The notes under the pieces are model-generated. The model saw nothing but the letters and a program-made list of their open reading frames with translations, was not told where the DNA came from and did no database searches. Below, piece after piece: positions 1-4,675 of a stretch of DNA of 6,552 bases. Origin of the DNA: Elusimicrobiota bacterium (GTDB lineage: Bacteria > Elusimicrobiota > Elusimicrobia > Elusimicrobiales > Elusimicrobiaceae). Every line of letters starts with the position of its first letter. Position 1 is the first letter of the stretch. Made by a program: the position numbers and the translations under genes. The DNA is taken from the NCBI GenBank assembly GCA_031258375.1, contig JAIRMX010000119.1:1-6552 (forward strand), given 5' to 3'.

Positions 1-2
1 TG

Positions 3-779
3 GAATCCCATATATTCTGCGGCATGTGCTATCAGTGCCGCAACGACCAGCGCCACGTCTGCTCCAACTTAAAAATTTTAGGCATTGACACGCAGGGCGG
101 CTTTGCCGAATATGCGGCCATACCGGCGCGCTGCGCGTGGAAGCACAGCGACGATTCTTTAAAAGACATCGGCTCCGTCATGGAACCTTTGGGTAATGCC
201 GTTTTTGCAACGCTGGTTGAAGATATTGTGGGCAAATCGGTTTTTATTTCCGGACTTGGCCCGCAGGGGCTTTTTGCCGCGCAGATAGCAAAAGCCTGCG
301 GCGCTTCTCACGTTATTGCGACGGAGACTTCGCAATTCCGCAAAGATTTAGGCTACAAAATGGGCGCGGATATTATCATAGACCCCGCGGAGCCGGACGC
401 CCTCAAGAAAATAGTTGAAGCCGGCGGCGAGGCCAGCGGAATTGATATCGTTATAGAAATGTCCGGCAACGCGGCGGCCATTAACGCCGCGCTTAAGGCC
501 GTAAAACCGGCGGGCAAGTTTATCGCCTTCGGCCTGCCAAAGGGCGATATTTCATTGGATTACGGCAACCAAATCGTCTTCAAAGCCGTAGACGTAAAAG
601 GCATTACCGGGCGCGAAGTTTTCAGAAGCTGGTACAAAATGGAAAGCCTTTTAAAAAGCAAAGCCATAGACCCGCGTCCCGTCATCACGCATACGTTTAA
701 AATGAAGGATTTTAAAAGAGCTTTTGAAGTTGCGAGCGACCCCAAAAAAGAATGCGGTAAAATTATTTTGTTGCCGTAA
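3..779 (+). CDS. tdh: L-threonine 3-dehydrogenase, 5'-truncated by window edge
   Basis: Zinc-dependent medium-chain dehydrogenase that oxidises L-threonine with NAD+ to 2-amino-3-ketobutyrate, the first step of threonine conversion to glycine and acetyl-CoA in the cytoplasm. The reading frame is open to the left edge, so the ATG at 24 is internal; 258 codons are present against about 341 residues in E. coli Tdh, and roughly 83 N-terminal residues, with most catalytic zinc ligands, lie outside. Seen: four cysteines spaced C-x2-C-x2-C-x7-C (codons at 18, 27, 36 and 60), the structural zinc site of this family; EPLGNAV, the counterpart of DPFGNAV; the Rossmann motif GLGPQG (252-269) followed by an acidic residue in VIATE, which fits NAD+ rather than NADP+; and GREVFRSWYKM, very close to the GREMFETWYKM stretch of known Tdh proteins. 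Other sugar or polyol dehydrogenases are possible but less likely, given that last motif and kbl nearby. The stop is TAA at 777-779. Confidence 0.93.
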   Translation, partial: ESHIFCGMCYQCRNDQRHVCSNLKILGIDTQGGFAEYAAIPARCAWKHSDDSLKDIGSVMEPLGNAVFATLVEDIVGKSVFISGLGPQGLFAAQIAKACGASHVIATETSQFRKDLGYKMGADIIIDPAEPDALKKIVEAGGEASGIDIVIEMSGNAAAINAALKAVKPAGKFIAFGLPKGDISLDYGNQIVFKAVDVKGITGREVFRSWYKMESLLKSKAIDPRPVITHTFKMKDFKRAFEVASDPKKECGKIILLP

Positions 780-782
780 TTT

Positions 783-789
783 AAAGGAG
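783..789 (+). promoter_or_regulatory. Orphan Shine-Dalgarno just after tdh
   Basis: AAAGGAG lies four bases after the tdh stop codon. At the normal distance there is only ATAAAATAA, so no ATG, GTG or TTG start can use it. It looks like the ribosome-binding site of a gene that once followed tdh directly. The obvious candidate is kbl, which now starts about 950 bases downstream behind a pilin gene. This is inference from one short purine-rich match in an A-rich region. Confidence 0.35.
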
Positions 790-841
790 AAAAAAGATAA
801 AATAAATAAAAATTAAAAAATTTTAAGATTATTTGTAGGAA

Positions 842-980
842 GCGCGGATAAAAAAGTCCGCGCATGCTGGATAAGATGAGAATCTTATAAGGCATAATGA
901 GGTCCACAGATAATCGTTTGCTTTACCTGTCCCAGTTTGGGACAGGTAAGCGGCGATTACACGGGTTACCTCATTAGCCT
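842..980 (+). other. Highly structured intergenic region, candidate leader RNA or small RNA
   Basis: Several perfect inverted repeats stand one after another. Hairpin 1 is GCGCGGA/TCCGCGC (842-848 with 857-863). Hairpin 2 is ATAAGAT/ATCTTAT (871-877 with 882-888) closing a GAGA (GNRA) tetraloop. Structure 3 is nested: outer arms TAATGAGGT/ACCTCATTA (895-903 with 968-976), extendable by AGGC/GCCT with one bulged A; middle arms TAATCG/CGATTA (911-916 with 954-959); inner arms TTACCTGTCCCA/TGGGACAGGTAA (923-934 with 938-949). An intrinsic terminator overlaps its 3' side. I could not match it to any riboswitch, T-box, SRP, 6S or tmRNA consensus I know. It could be a regulatory leader for the downstream pilin, an independent small RNA ending at the terminator, the 3' end of the tdh mRNA, or a palindromic mobile repeat. 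The structure is well supported; the function is unknown. Confidence 0.55.
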
Positions 981-998
981 AAAAATCGCCGCTTTTTT
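948..998 (+). terminator. Intrinsic terminator between tdh and the first pilin gene
   Basis: An 11-bp stem pairs 948-958 (AAGCGGCGATT) with 984-994 (AATCGCCGCTT), with six T in a row at 993-998. The loop is unusually long (25 nt). The 5' arm is also needed by the nested upstream structure: 948-949 by its inner stem and 954-958 by its middle stem. The two folds therefore exclude each other, the usual layout of an attenuator. It would end tdh transcription or a small RNA, or control read-through into the pilin gene. Confidence 0.65.
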
Positions 999-1052
999 AT
1001 TAGCTTGTTATTGCGACAAAAACGGAAACAAGCCAATAAAAAAATAAAATAG

Positions 1053-1077
1053 ATACCGGATAAAAATATTCTGGTAT
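1053..1077 (+). other. Small hairpin in the 5' UTR of the first pilin gene
   Basis: ATACC-GGATA, an AAAA loop, then TATTC-(T)-GGTAT form a roughly 10-bp stem with one G-T pair and one bulged T. It ends about nine bases before the AGAGG ribosome-binding site (1086-1090). It could influence mRNA stability or ribosome access. It is AT-rich and may have no role. Confidence 0.3.
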
Positions 1078-1097
1078 GGCAAAAAAGAGGAAATAGT

Positions 1098-1637
1098 ATG
1101 AAAAACAGTAAAAACAAAAAAGGCTTTACTCTGATAGAACTTCTTGTTGTCGTTCTTATCATCGGTATACTTGCCGCTATTGCGCTGCCGCAATATCAGT
1201 TAGCCGTAGAAAGGGCAAGGGCTGCGCAAGCTCTGATAATGCTAAAGGCCATAGGACAAGCGAATCAAAGGCATTGGTTGGCGACCGGTTCTTGTACAAA
1301 AGATATGAGAGATCTTGACATAAATATTAAGAACGGAACAGTCATACAAGCCGCGCATAACTATATTCACATAACCGACGGGTGTTTCACATATGAAACA
1401 AGCTCATGCTCAAGTGACGGGAAAGGAAGTTTATCCCAAGTCTTTTATGGAGGAGGAAATTGCTCTAAATATTGCTTGGAATACAGAGACATTACGAATA
1501 TTGTTTGTATCTCAAGTTCCGGCTCGGCAAAATGGAACAGCGTTTGCCAAAGTTTAGGCAATAAAGCGATCCCGACGCTTGAACCAGGTGAATATTGTAA
1601 TAATACAGTAGCAAAATGCTGGCTCATACAACTTTAA
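1098..1637 (+). CDS. Type IV pilin-like prepilin, cysteine-rich
   Basis: Predicted 179-residue type IV pilin or pseudopilin, made as a precursor, cleaved and N-methylated by a prepilin peptidase and built into a pilus or secretion pseudopilus. Seen: a short basic leader MKNSKNKKG, cleavage expected between Gly9 and Phe10, FTLIE with the conserved Glu at mature position 5, and a hydrophobic assembly and membrane helix to about residue 30 ending in LPQYQ. The rest is a soluble head with nine cysteines (in GSC, DGC, SSC, GNC, KYC, IVC, SVC, EYC and AKC), which suggests several disulfides outside the cytoplasm. The start is supported by AGAGG seven bases upstream of ATG at 1098. The gene sits between tdh and kbl, which normally work as a pair, and has no visible link to either. 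No other pilus machinery is in the window, so major pilin, minor pilin and pseudopilin cannot be separated. Its N-terminus is closely related to that of the pilin at 4009-4536. Confidence 0.88.
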   Translation: MKNSKNKKGFTLIELLVVVLIIGILAAIALPQYQLAVERARAAQALIMLKAIGQANQRHWLATGSCTKDMRDLDINIKNGTVIQAAHNYIHITDGCFTYETSSCSSDGKGSLSQVFYGGGNCSKYCLEYRDITNIVCISSSGSAKWNSVCQSLGNKAIPTLEPGEYCNNTVAKCWLIQL

Positions 1638-1663
1638 TTCCCTTTCTACCGACCCTATTTATG

Positions 1664-1694
1664 AAATTATAATTGTGCACTAATTTTATATAAT
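1664..1694 (+). promoter_or_regulatory. Possible promoter region of kbl
   Basis: Two perfect TATAAT hexamers occur, at 1668-1673 and 1689-1694, in the 104-base gap between the first pilin gene and kbl. Neither has a good TTGACA-type -35 element at 16-18 bases. A promoter is expected here because kbl is separated from tdh by a terminator and a pilin gene. The 11-mer AAATTATAATT (1664-1674) recurs just before znuC at 4664-4674. Confidence 0.35.
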
Positions 1695-1730
1695 AAGTTA
1701 ATAGGCAGTTTAGCCATAAAATATAAATTC

Positions 1731-1734
1731 AGGG
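1731..1734 (+). promoter_or_regulatory. Ribosome-binding site of kbl
   Basis: AGGG lies seven bases before the ATG at 1742 and supports that start, which also places the protein at the usual family length. Confidence 0.55.
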
Positions 1735-1741
1735 ATAAAAA

Positions 1742-2926
1742 ATGAAAAGATTAGAATTTTTAAAACAGGAAGTTGAAACGCTTAAGACTGAAAGCCGTTT
1801 TATCCAACCGCATGTTTTGCATACCGCGCAGGACGCCGTGTGCAATATAGACGGCAAAGAGGTCATTAACCTGACTTCCAACAACTACCTCTGCCTCACG
1901 ACACACCCCAAAGTCAAAGCCGCGGCCGTTAAAGCCACAGAGGACTGGGGCATAGGCACCGCCGCCGTGCGCACGATAATCGGCACCACAACCATGCACG
2001 AGGAACTGGAAAGAAAACTGGCCGGCTTTAAAGGAACTCAGGCCGCCCTGGTAATCCAATCCGGCTTTACTTCCAATACGGCCACCTGTCAAAGCCTTAT
2101 GACTTCGCCCGAAGACGTTTTAATTTCCGACGAGCTTAACCACGCCTCCATAATAGACGGCGGAAGACTGGCAAAAGCCAAAAAGAAAATTTATCGGCAC
2201 AGCGATATGAAACATCTCTTTGAAATTCTAAACGACCCCGAAGTTCGCAAAGCCCGCCGCAAAATGCTTGTTACCGACGGCGTGTTCAGCATGGACGGCG
2301 ATATTGCAAACCTGCCGGATATTGTGGAGCTATGCGAAAAAAACGACGTTATTATTATGGTTGACGACGCGCACGCAAGCGGCGTTATAGGCGAGCAGGG
2401 GCGCGGAACAGTAGCTCATTTCAACCTTAAAGGTAAAGTTGATATTCAAATAGGCACGCTTTCAAAAGCCTTTGCGACTATCGGCGGATACGTTGCCGGT
2501 ACAAGTGCTTTAAAAGAATATATGCAGTCCGTTGCGCGGCCGTTTTTATTTTCCAGCGCGCATCCGCCAAGCGTAATTGCGACTTGTCTTGCGGGTTTAG
2601 ACGTGCTTTATAATGAACCGCAGCTCCTTAAAAAACTCTGGGATAATACGAAGTTTTTTAAAGAAGAGCTTAAAAAAGCCGGCTTTGACACGGGCCGCAG
2701 CGAAACGCCTATAACGCCCGTAATGGTGGGCGATACGAAAAAAGCCAAAGATTTAAGCGCAATGCTTTTTGAGGAAGGCGTTTTTGCTTTGGCAATAGGC
2801 TTCCCGACGGTGGCGCCGGGCAAGGAACGCCTGCGCACTATCGTCACTGCCGGACATGAAATTAAAGACCTTGAAAAGGCCGCCGCCGCCTTTAAAAAAT
2901 GCGGCAAAGCGCTGGGTATTATTTAA
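1742..2926 (+). CDS. kbl: Glycine C-acetyltransferase (2-amino-3-ketobutyrate CoA ligase)
   Basis: PLP-dependent alpha-oxoamine synthase of 394 residues (E. coli Kbl has 398). It cleaves 2-amino-3-ketobutyrate, the product of Tdh, with CoA into glycine and acetyl-CoA in the cytoplasm. Seen: LTSNNYLCL near residues 44-52, ELNHASIIDG at 131-140 with the His that stacks on the PLP ring, VDDAHASG at 207-214 with the Asp that contacts the pyridine nitrogen and the adjoining His, and GTLSKAFA at 238-245 with Lys242 as the expected Schiff-base lysine. The fold-type I domain is complete, with no frameshift. The close relative 8-amino-7-oxononanoate synthase (BioF) shares these motifs. I prefer Kbl because of tdh nearby and the absence of biotin genes. 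The stop codon is one base from the ATG of the next gene, so kbl and znuA are probably co-transcribed. Confidence 0.9.
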   Translation: MKRLEFLKQEVETLKTESRFIQPHVLHTAQDAVCNIDGKEVINLTSNNYLCLTTHPKVKAAAVKATEDWGIGTAAVRTIIGTTTMHEELERKLAGFKGTQAALVIQSGFTSNTATCQSLMTSPEDVLISDELNHASIIDGGRLAKAKKKIYRHSDMKHLFEILNDPEVRKARRKMLVTDGVFSMDGDIANLPDIVELCEKNDVIIMVDDAHASGVIGEQGRGTVAHFNLKGKVDIQIGTLSKAFATIGGYVAGTSALKEYMQSVARPFLFSSAHPPSVIATCLAGLDVLYNEPQLLKKLWDNTKFFKEELKKAGFDTGRSETPITPVMVGDTKKAKDLSAMLFEEGVFALAIGFPTVAPGKERLRTIVTAGHEIKDLEKAAAAFKKCGKALGII

Positions 2927-2927
2927 T

Positions 2928-3821
2928 ATGGAATTTTGTTTAAAACGAATAATACATATCACGGCGTTATGCGCCGTGATATTATTATTTATAGCTTGTA
3001 AGGAAAAAGAGATTGAAAGAAATAACTCTAAAATAAAAGTAGCCGTTTCCGGCTACCTGCCTTATACTTTGGCAAAAAGTATTTTTGCCGATACCGCCGA
3101 AATTCAAATGCTTATGCCGCCCGCCGCAGGAGTGCATAGTTTTGAGCCTTCTCCCAAAAACGCTTTGCAAATCAAAAACGCCGATTTCTTTTTTTATATA
3201 AGCGACAGAATTGAGCCTTGGGCAAAATCATTATCCGACGGCGTGGGTACTATCGGCATCGCTTTAGCTTATAATTTGCCCGATATAAATCCAAAAGACC
3301 CGCATTATTGGATGTCTTTTCAAAATGCTGCCGCTATGGCCGGCAATATGGCGTTTATTACAAGCGAAAAGTTTCCGCAGTTAAAGCCGGTAATTCTCGG
3401 CAATGCGGACAGATTTGAAAATGAAATGCAATTGCTTGATAAACTTTACAAACAACTTCTTTCAAATTGTAAAACGCGCGATATTTATCATATCGGACAT
3501 AACGCTTTCGGGTATATCGCGCGTAAATATAATTTAAATTTCCAGCCGCTTAACGGTTCGCTTTCGGAAAGCGAGCCTGCCGCCGCGCAAATGGCAAATA
3601 TGATAAAAGAAATAAAAGATAAAAAAACGGATTACATTTTCAGCGAAAAAATTATAAACCCAAAGCTTGCCTCCGTTATAGCCGCGGAGTCCGGCGCGAA
3701 AATTTTAAATCTCTACGCCGTTGAAGACATAACAAAAGAAGAATTTGAAAAAGAAACTTCCTATACGCAATTTATGATGATGAACCTTGAAAATCTCGTC
3801 AAAGGTTTAGCTTGCAATTAA
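2928..3821 (+). CDS. znuA: Zinc (or Zn/Mn) ABC transporter substrate-binding lipoprotein, ZnuA-like
   Basis: Cluster A-I metal-binding protein of 297 residues that captures Zn2+ (possibly Mn2+) outside the cytoplasmic membrane and hands it to the permease. Seen: a lipoprotein signal peptide with K6-R7, a hydrophobic stretch 8-23 and a lipobox ending FIAC with lipidated Cys24; GVHSFEPSP with metal ligand His70; DPHYW with His126; HNAFGY with His191; and NLYAVED near 261-267, supplying the probable acidic fourth ligand. A His at the third position favours zinc over the Glu-containing Mn binders of the PsaA type. The His-rich loop of many ZnuA proteins is absent. The ATG at 2928 is preferred over an in-frame ATG at 2856 inside kbl, because only the shorter form begins with a signal peptide. 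No strong ribosome-binding site is visible, so translation is probably coupled to kbl. Its partners znuC and znuB lie beyond a pilin gene. Confidence 0.88.
   Translation: MEFCLKRIIHITALCAVILLFIACKEKEIERNNSKIKVAVSGYLPYTLAKSIFADTAEIQMLMPPAAGVHSFEPSPKNALQIKNADFFFYISDRIEPWAKSLSDGVGTIGIALAYNLPDINPKDPHYWMSFQNAAAMAGNMAFITSEKFPQLKPVILGNADRFENEMQLLDKLYKQLLSNCKTRDIYHIGHNAFGYIARKYNLNFQPLNGSLSESEPAAAQMANMIKEIKDKKTDYIFSEKIINPKLASVIAAESGAKILNLYAVEDITKEEFEKETSYTQFMMMNLENLVKGLACN
2948..2989 (+). other. Long perfect hairpin inside the znuA signal-peptide coding region
   Basis: ATATCACGGCG (2956-2966) pairs perfectly with CGCCGTGATAT (2972-2982) around a TTATG loop. AATAATA (2948-2954) pairs with TATTATT (2983-2989) if C2955 is bulged, giving 18 pairs in total. 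The hairpin starts about 20 bases after the znuA ATG. It could slow ribosomes, protect the mRNA or act as an attenuator in the kbl-znuA message. There is no long T run after it, so terminator function is weakly supported. Confidence 0.55.
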
Positions 3822-3837
3822 TCTGTATTTATATTAT

Positions 3838-3855
3838 AATATTAGAAATAATATT
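3838..3855 (+). other. AT-only hairpin after znuA
   Basis: AATATTA (3838-3844) and TAATATT (3849-3855) flank a GAAA loop shortly after the znuA stop. With no G-C pairs it would be a weak terminator at best. The overlapping 12-bp palindrome ATATTATAATAT (3831-3842) may simply reflect the very AT-rich stretch 3822-3945. Confidence 0.25.
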
Positions 3856-3950
3856 TTGAATTTAAAATATAATTTATTATTTTTTATATTGATAGATAAT
3901 TTAAATTTGGTTAAACGAAATATTTGCGATAGATAAAATATGATAAATAA

Positions 3951-3993
3951 AGGAGGAAAACTTATGAAGACTGAAAAACGAAATATCTTGTAA
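3951..3993 (+). CDS. Strong ribosome-binding site with 9-codon ORF upstream of the second pilin
   Basis: AGGAGG (3951-3956) is the best ribosome-binding site in the window. It stands seven bases before ATG at 3964, which opens MKTEKRNIL and stops at TAA (3991-3993). This ORF is in the same frame as the pilin ATG at 4009, with 15 bases between stop and start. It could be a translated leader peptide that feeds ribosomes to the pilin by reinitiation. Alternatively it is the original pilin start, now cut off by a nonsense mutation. Coding sequence proper is 3964-3993. Confidence 0.5.
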
Positions 3994-4008
3994 AACGCAA
4001 CAAAGCCA

Positions 4009-4536
4009 ATGGAGAACTTAAGCATAAATAATTACCAATATACCCCCCCCCTGAAAATTAAAGGATTTACCCTTATTGAACTTCTTGTAGTAGTAATAAT
4101 CATCGGCATTATCGCCGCTATTGCTTTGCCGCAATATCAAAACGCTGTACGCAGGAGCCGCGCGGCAGAAGCGCTAACAATGCTCAATGCCATACTAAAA
4201 GGTCAGGAAGAATATTATCTAATTCACGATGAATATACTAACAATATTGAAGATTTATCGATAACAATACCATCGGGAAAACTTGCAGACAATATGTCCG
4301 ATGAAGATAAAAAATCAAACTATAGTTATTATTGTTTTAGCAAAAGAACATGTGTTGCTGTTATGAGTAATCCTGATTATCCTATTTTTGAATTTACAGC
4401 TTCAAAAGATCCTACTAATAAAGGGAAAAAATGGTGCCAATTAACTTCTGGAAAAAATCAAAATGCCCGTGCCATATGCGAGATTATGGGTACAGTTGAC
4501 CCCGCTATGAGTGACCTTTATTATTTATTAAAATAA
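4009..4536 (+). CDS. Type IV pilin-like prepilin with poly-C tract in its leader
   Basis: Predicted 175-residue type IV pilin or pseudopilin. From ATG 4009 the leader has 19 residues ending LKIKG, with cleavage expected between Gly19 and Phe20. FTLIE follows with Glu at mature position 5, then a hydrophobic helix and ALPQYQNAVRRSRAAEAL. The head has four cysteines. Over the 26 codons from the Gly of KGFTLIE to the Gln of LPQYQ, it matches the pilin at 1098-1637 at about 79% of bases by my count, while the heads differ strongly. ATG 4009 has no good ribosome-binding site; the strong one is at 3951-3956. The leader is unusually long and carries nine consecutive C (4043-4051). The other two frames contain stops just upstream or at the end of the tract, so any non-triplet length change would abolish the product. 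The gene separates znuA from znuCB. The true start is uncertain; the pilin identity is not. Confidence 0.85.
   Translation: MENLSINNYQYTPPLKIKGFTLIELLVVVIIIGIIAAIALPQYQNAVRRSRAAEALTMLNAILKGQEEYYLIHDEYTNNIEDLSITIPSGKLADNMSDEDKKSNYSYYCFSKRTCVAVMSNPDYPIFEFTASKDPTNKGKKWCQLTSGKNQNARAICEIMGTVDPAMSDLYYLLK
4043..4051 (+). repeat. C9 homopolymer tract in the pilin leader
   Basis: Nine consecutive C residues lie inside an otherwise AT-rich leader, encoding Thr-Pro-Pro-Leu just before the prepilin cleavage site. Tracts of this type and length slip during replication and are well-known phase-variation switches in surface genes of Neisseria, Campylobacter and others. The present length keeps the pilin frame open. 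Loss or gain of one C would join the leader to a closed frame. Confidence 0.75.
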
Positions 4537-4545
4537 TCACCGCCA

Positions 4546-4559
4546 AGTTAATATTAACT
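4546..4559. promoter_or_regulatory. 14-bp perfect palindrome, possible operator
   Basis: AGTTAATATTAACT is a perfect dyad between the second pilin and znuC. AT-rich dyads like this resemble sites bound by Fur-family regulators, including the zinc regulator Zur, and the nearest downstream genes are zinc importer genes. It sits upstream of a hairpin and about 115 bases from the znuC start, which is far for direct repression. I saw no full second copy in the window. Confidence 0.3.
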
Positions 4560-4580
4560 GCAGCATAACTTTCAAAATCC

Positions 4581-4619
4581 GCCCGCTTGGGAATTGCCGT
4601 AGAAAATTTCTAAGCGGGC
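4581..4619 (+). terminator. Strong hairpin after the second pilin gene, probable terminator
   Basis: A 15-pair stem (4581-4595 with 4605-4619, two G-T pairs) starts with GCCCGCTT/AAGCGGGC and closes a 9-base loop. The following bases are AT-rich but the T run is broken (ATATTTACGTATTTT), so termination may be partial. It would insulate znuCB from pilin transcription. Confidence 0.5.
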
Positions 4620-4640
4620 ATATTTACGTATTTTAATACT

Positions 4641-4667
4641 TAGACAATCCCAGTAAAATGCTAAAAT
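4641..4667 (+). promoter_or_regulatory. Possible znuC promoter giving a leaderless mRNA
   Basis: TAGACA (4641-4646) resembles a -35 box. TGC-TAAAAT (4659-4667) resembles an extended -10 box with 15-base spacing. The expected start of transcription, around 4674, falls almost on the znuC ATG at 4676. A second -10-like TATAAT (4668-4673) touches the start codon. No ribosome-binding site exists in the 20 bases upstream. Confidence 0.35.
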
Positions 4668-4675
4668 TATAATTA

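Noticed and set aside
864..890. Mini-ORF MLDKMRIL in the structured region
   Set aside because: It has no ribosome-binding site and is buried in two hairpins; eight codons are expected by chance.
895..980. c-di-GMP-I (GEMM) riboswitch ahead of a pilin gene
   Set aside because: Such riboswitches do precede pilin genes elsewhere and CGGGTTACC here recalls part of the consensus, but the conserved GGGACGCAAAGCC and CCGGCCTAAACC blocks are absent.
842..998. T-box, tRNA, SRP RNA or tmRNA
   Set aside because: No GGTGGNACCGCG block, no TTCGA loop with cloverleaf arms, and no match to the conserved cores I know.
560..1193. Minus-strand reading frames across the tdh end and intergenic region
   Set aside because: They overlap conserved + strand codons, show no family motifs and run through hairpins and AT-rich spacer.
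846..1742. GGATAAAAA occurring three times (846, 1058, 1733) as insertion-site repeats
   Set aside because: A-rich and low in complexity, with different flanks at each copy; not convincing as a recombination site.
2856..2927. Earlier in-frame start for znuA inside kbl
   Set aside because: The extra residues MKLKTLKRPPPP would sit before the signal peptide and overlap kbl; the start at 2928 gives a proper lipoprotein N-terminus.
4581..4619. Integron-type attC site after the second pilin
   Set aside because: The stem is a strong inverted repeat, but the conserved outer RYYYAAC and GTRRRRY core pair and extrahelical bases were not seen, and no integrase is in the window.
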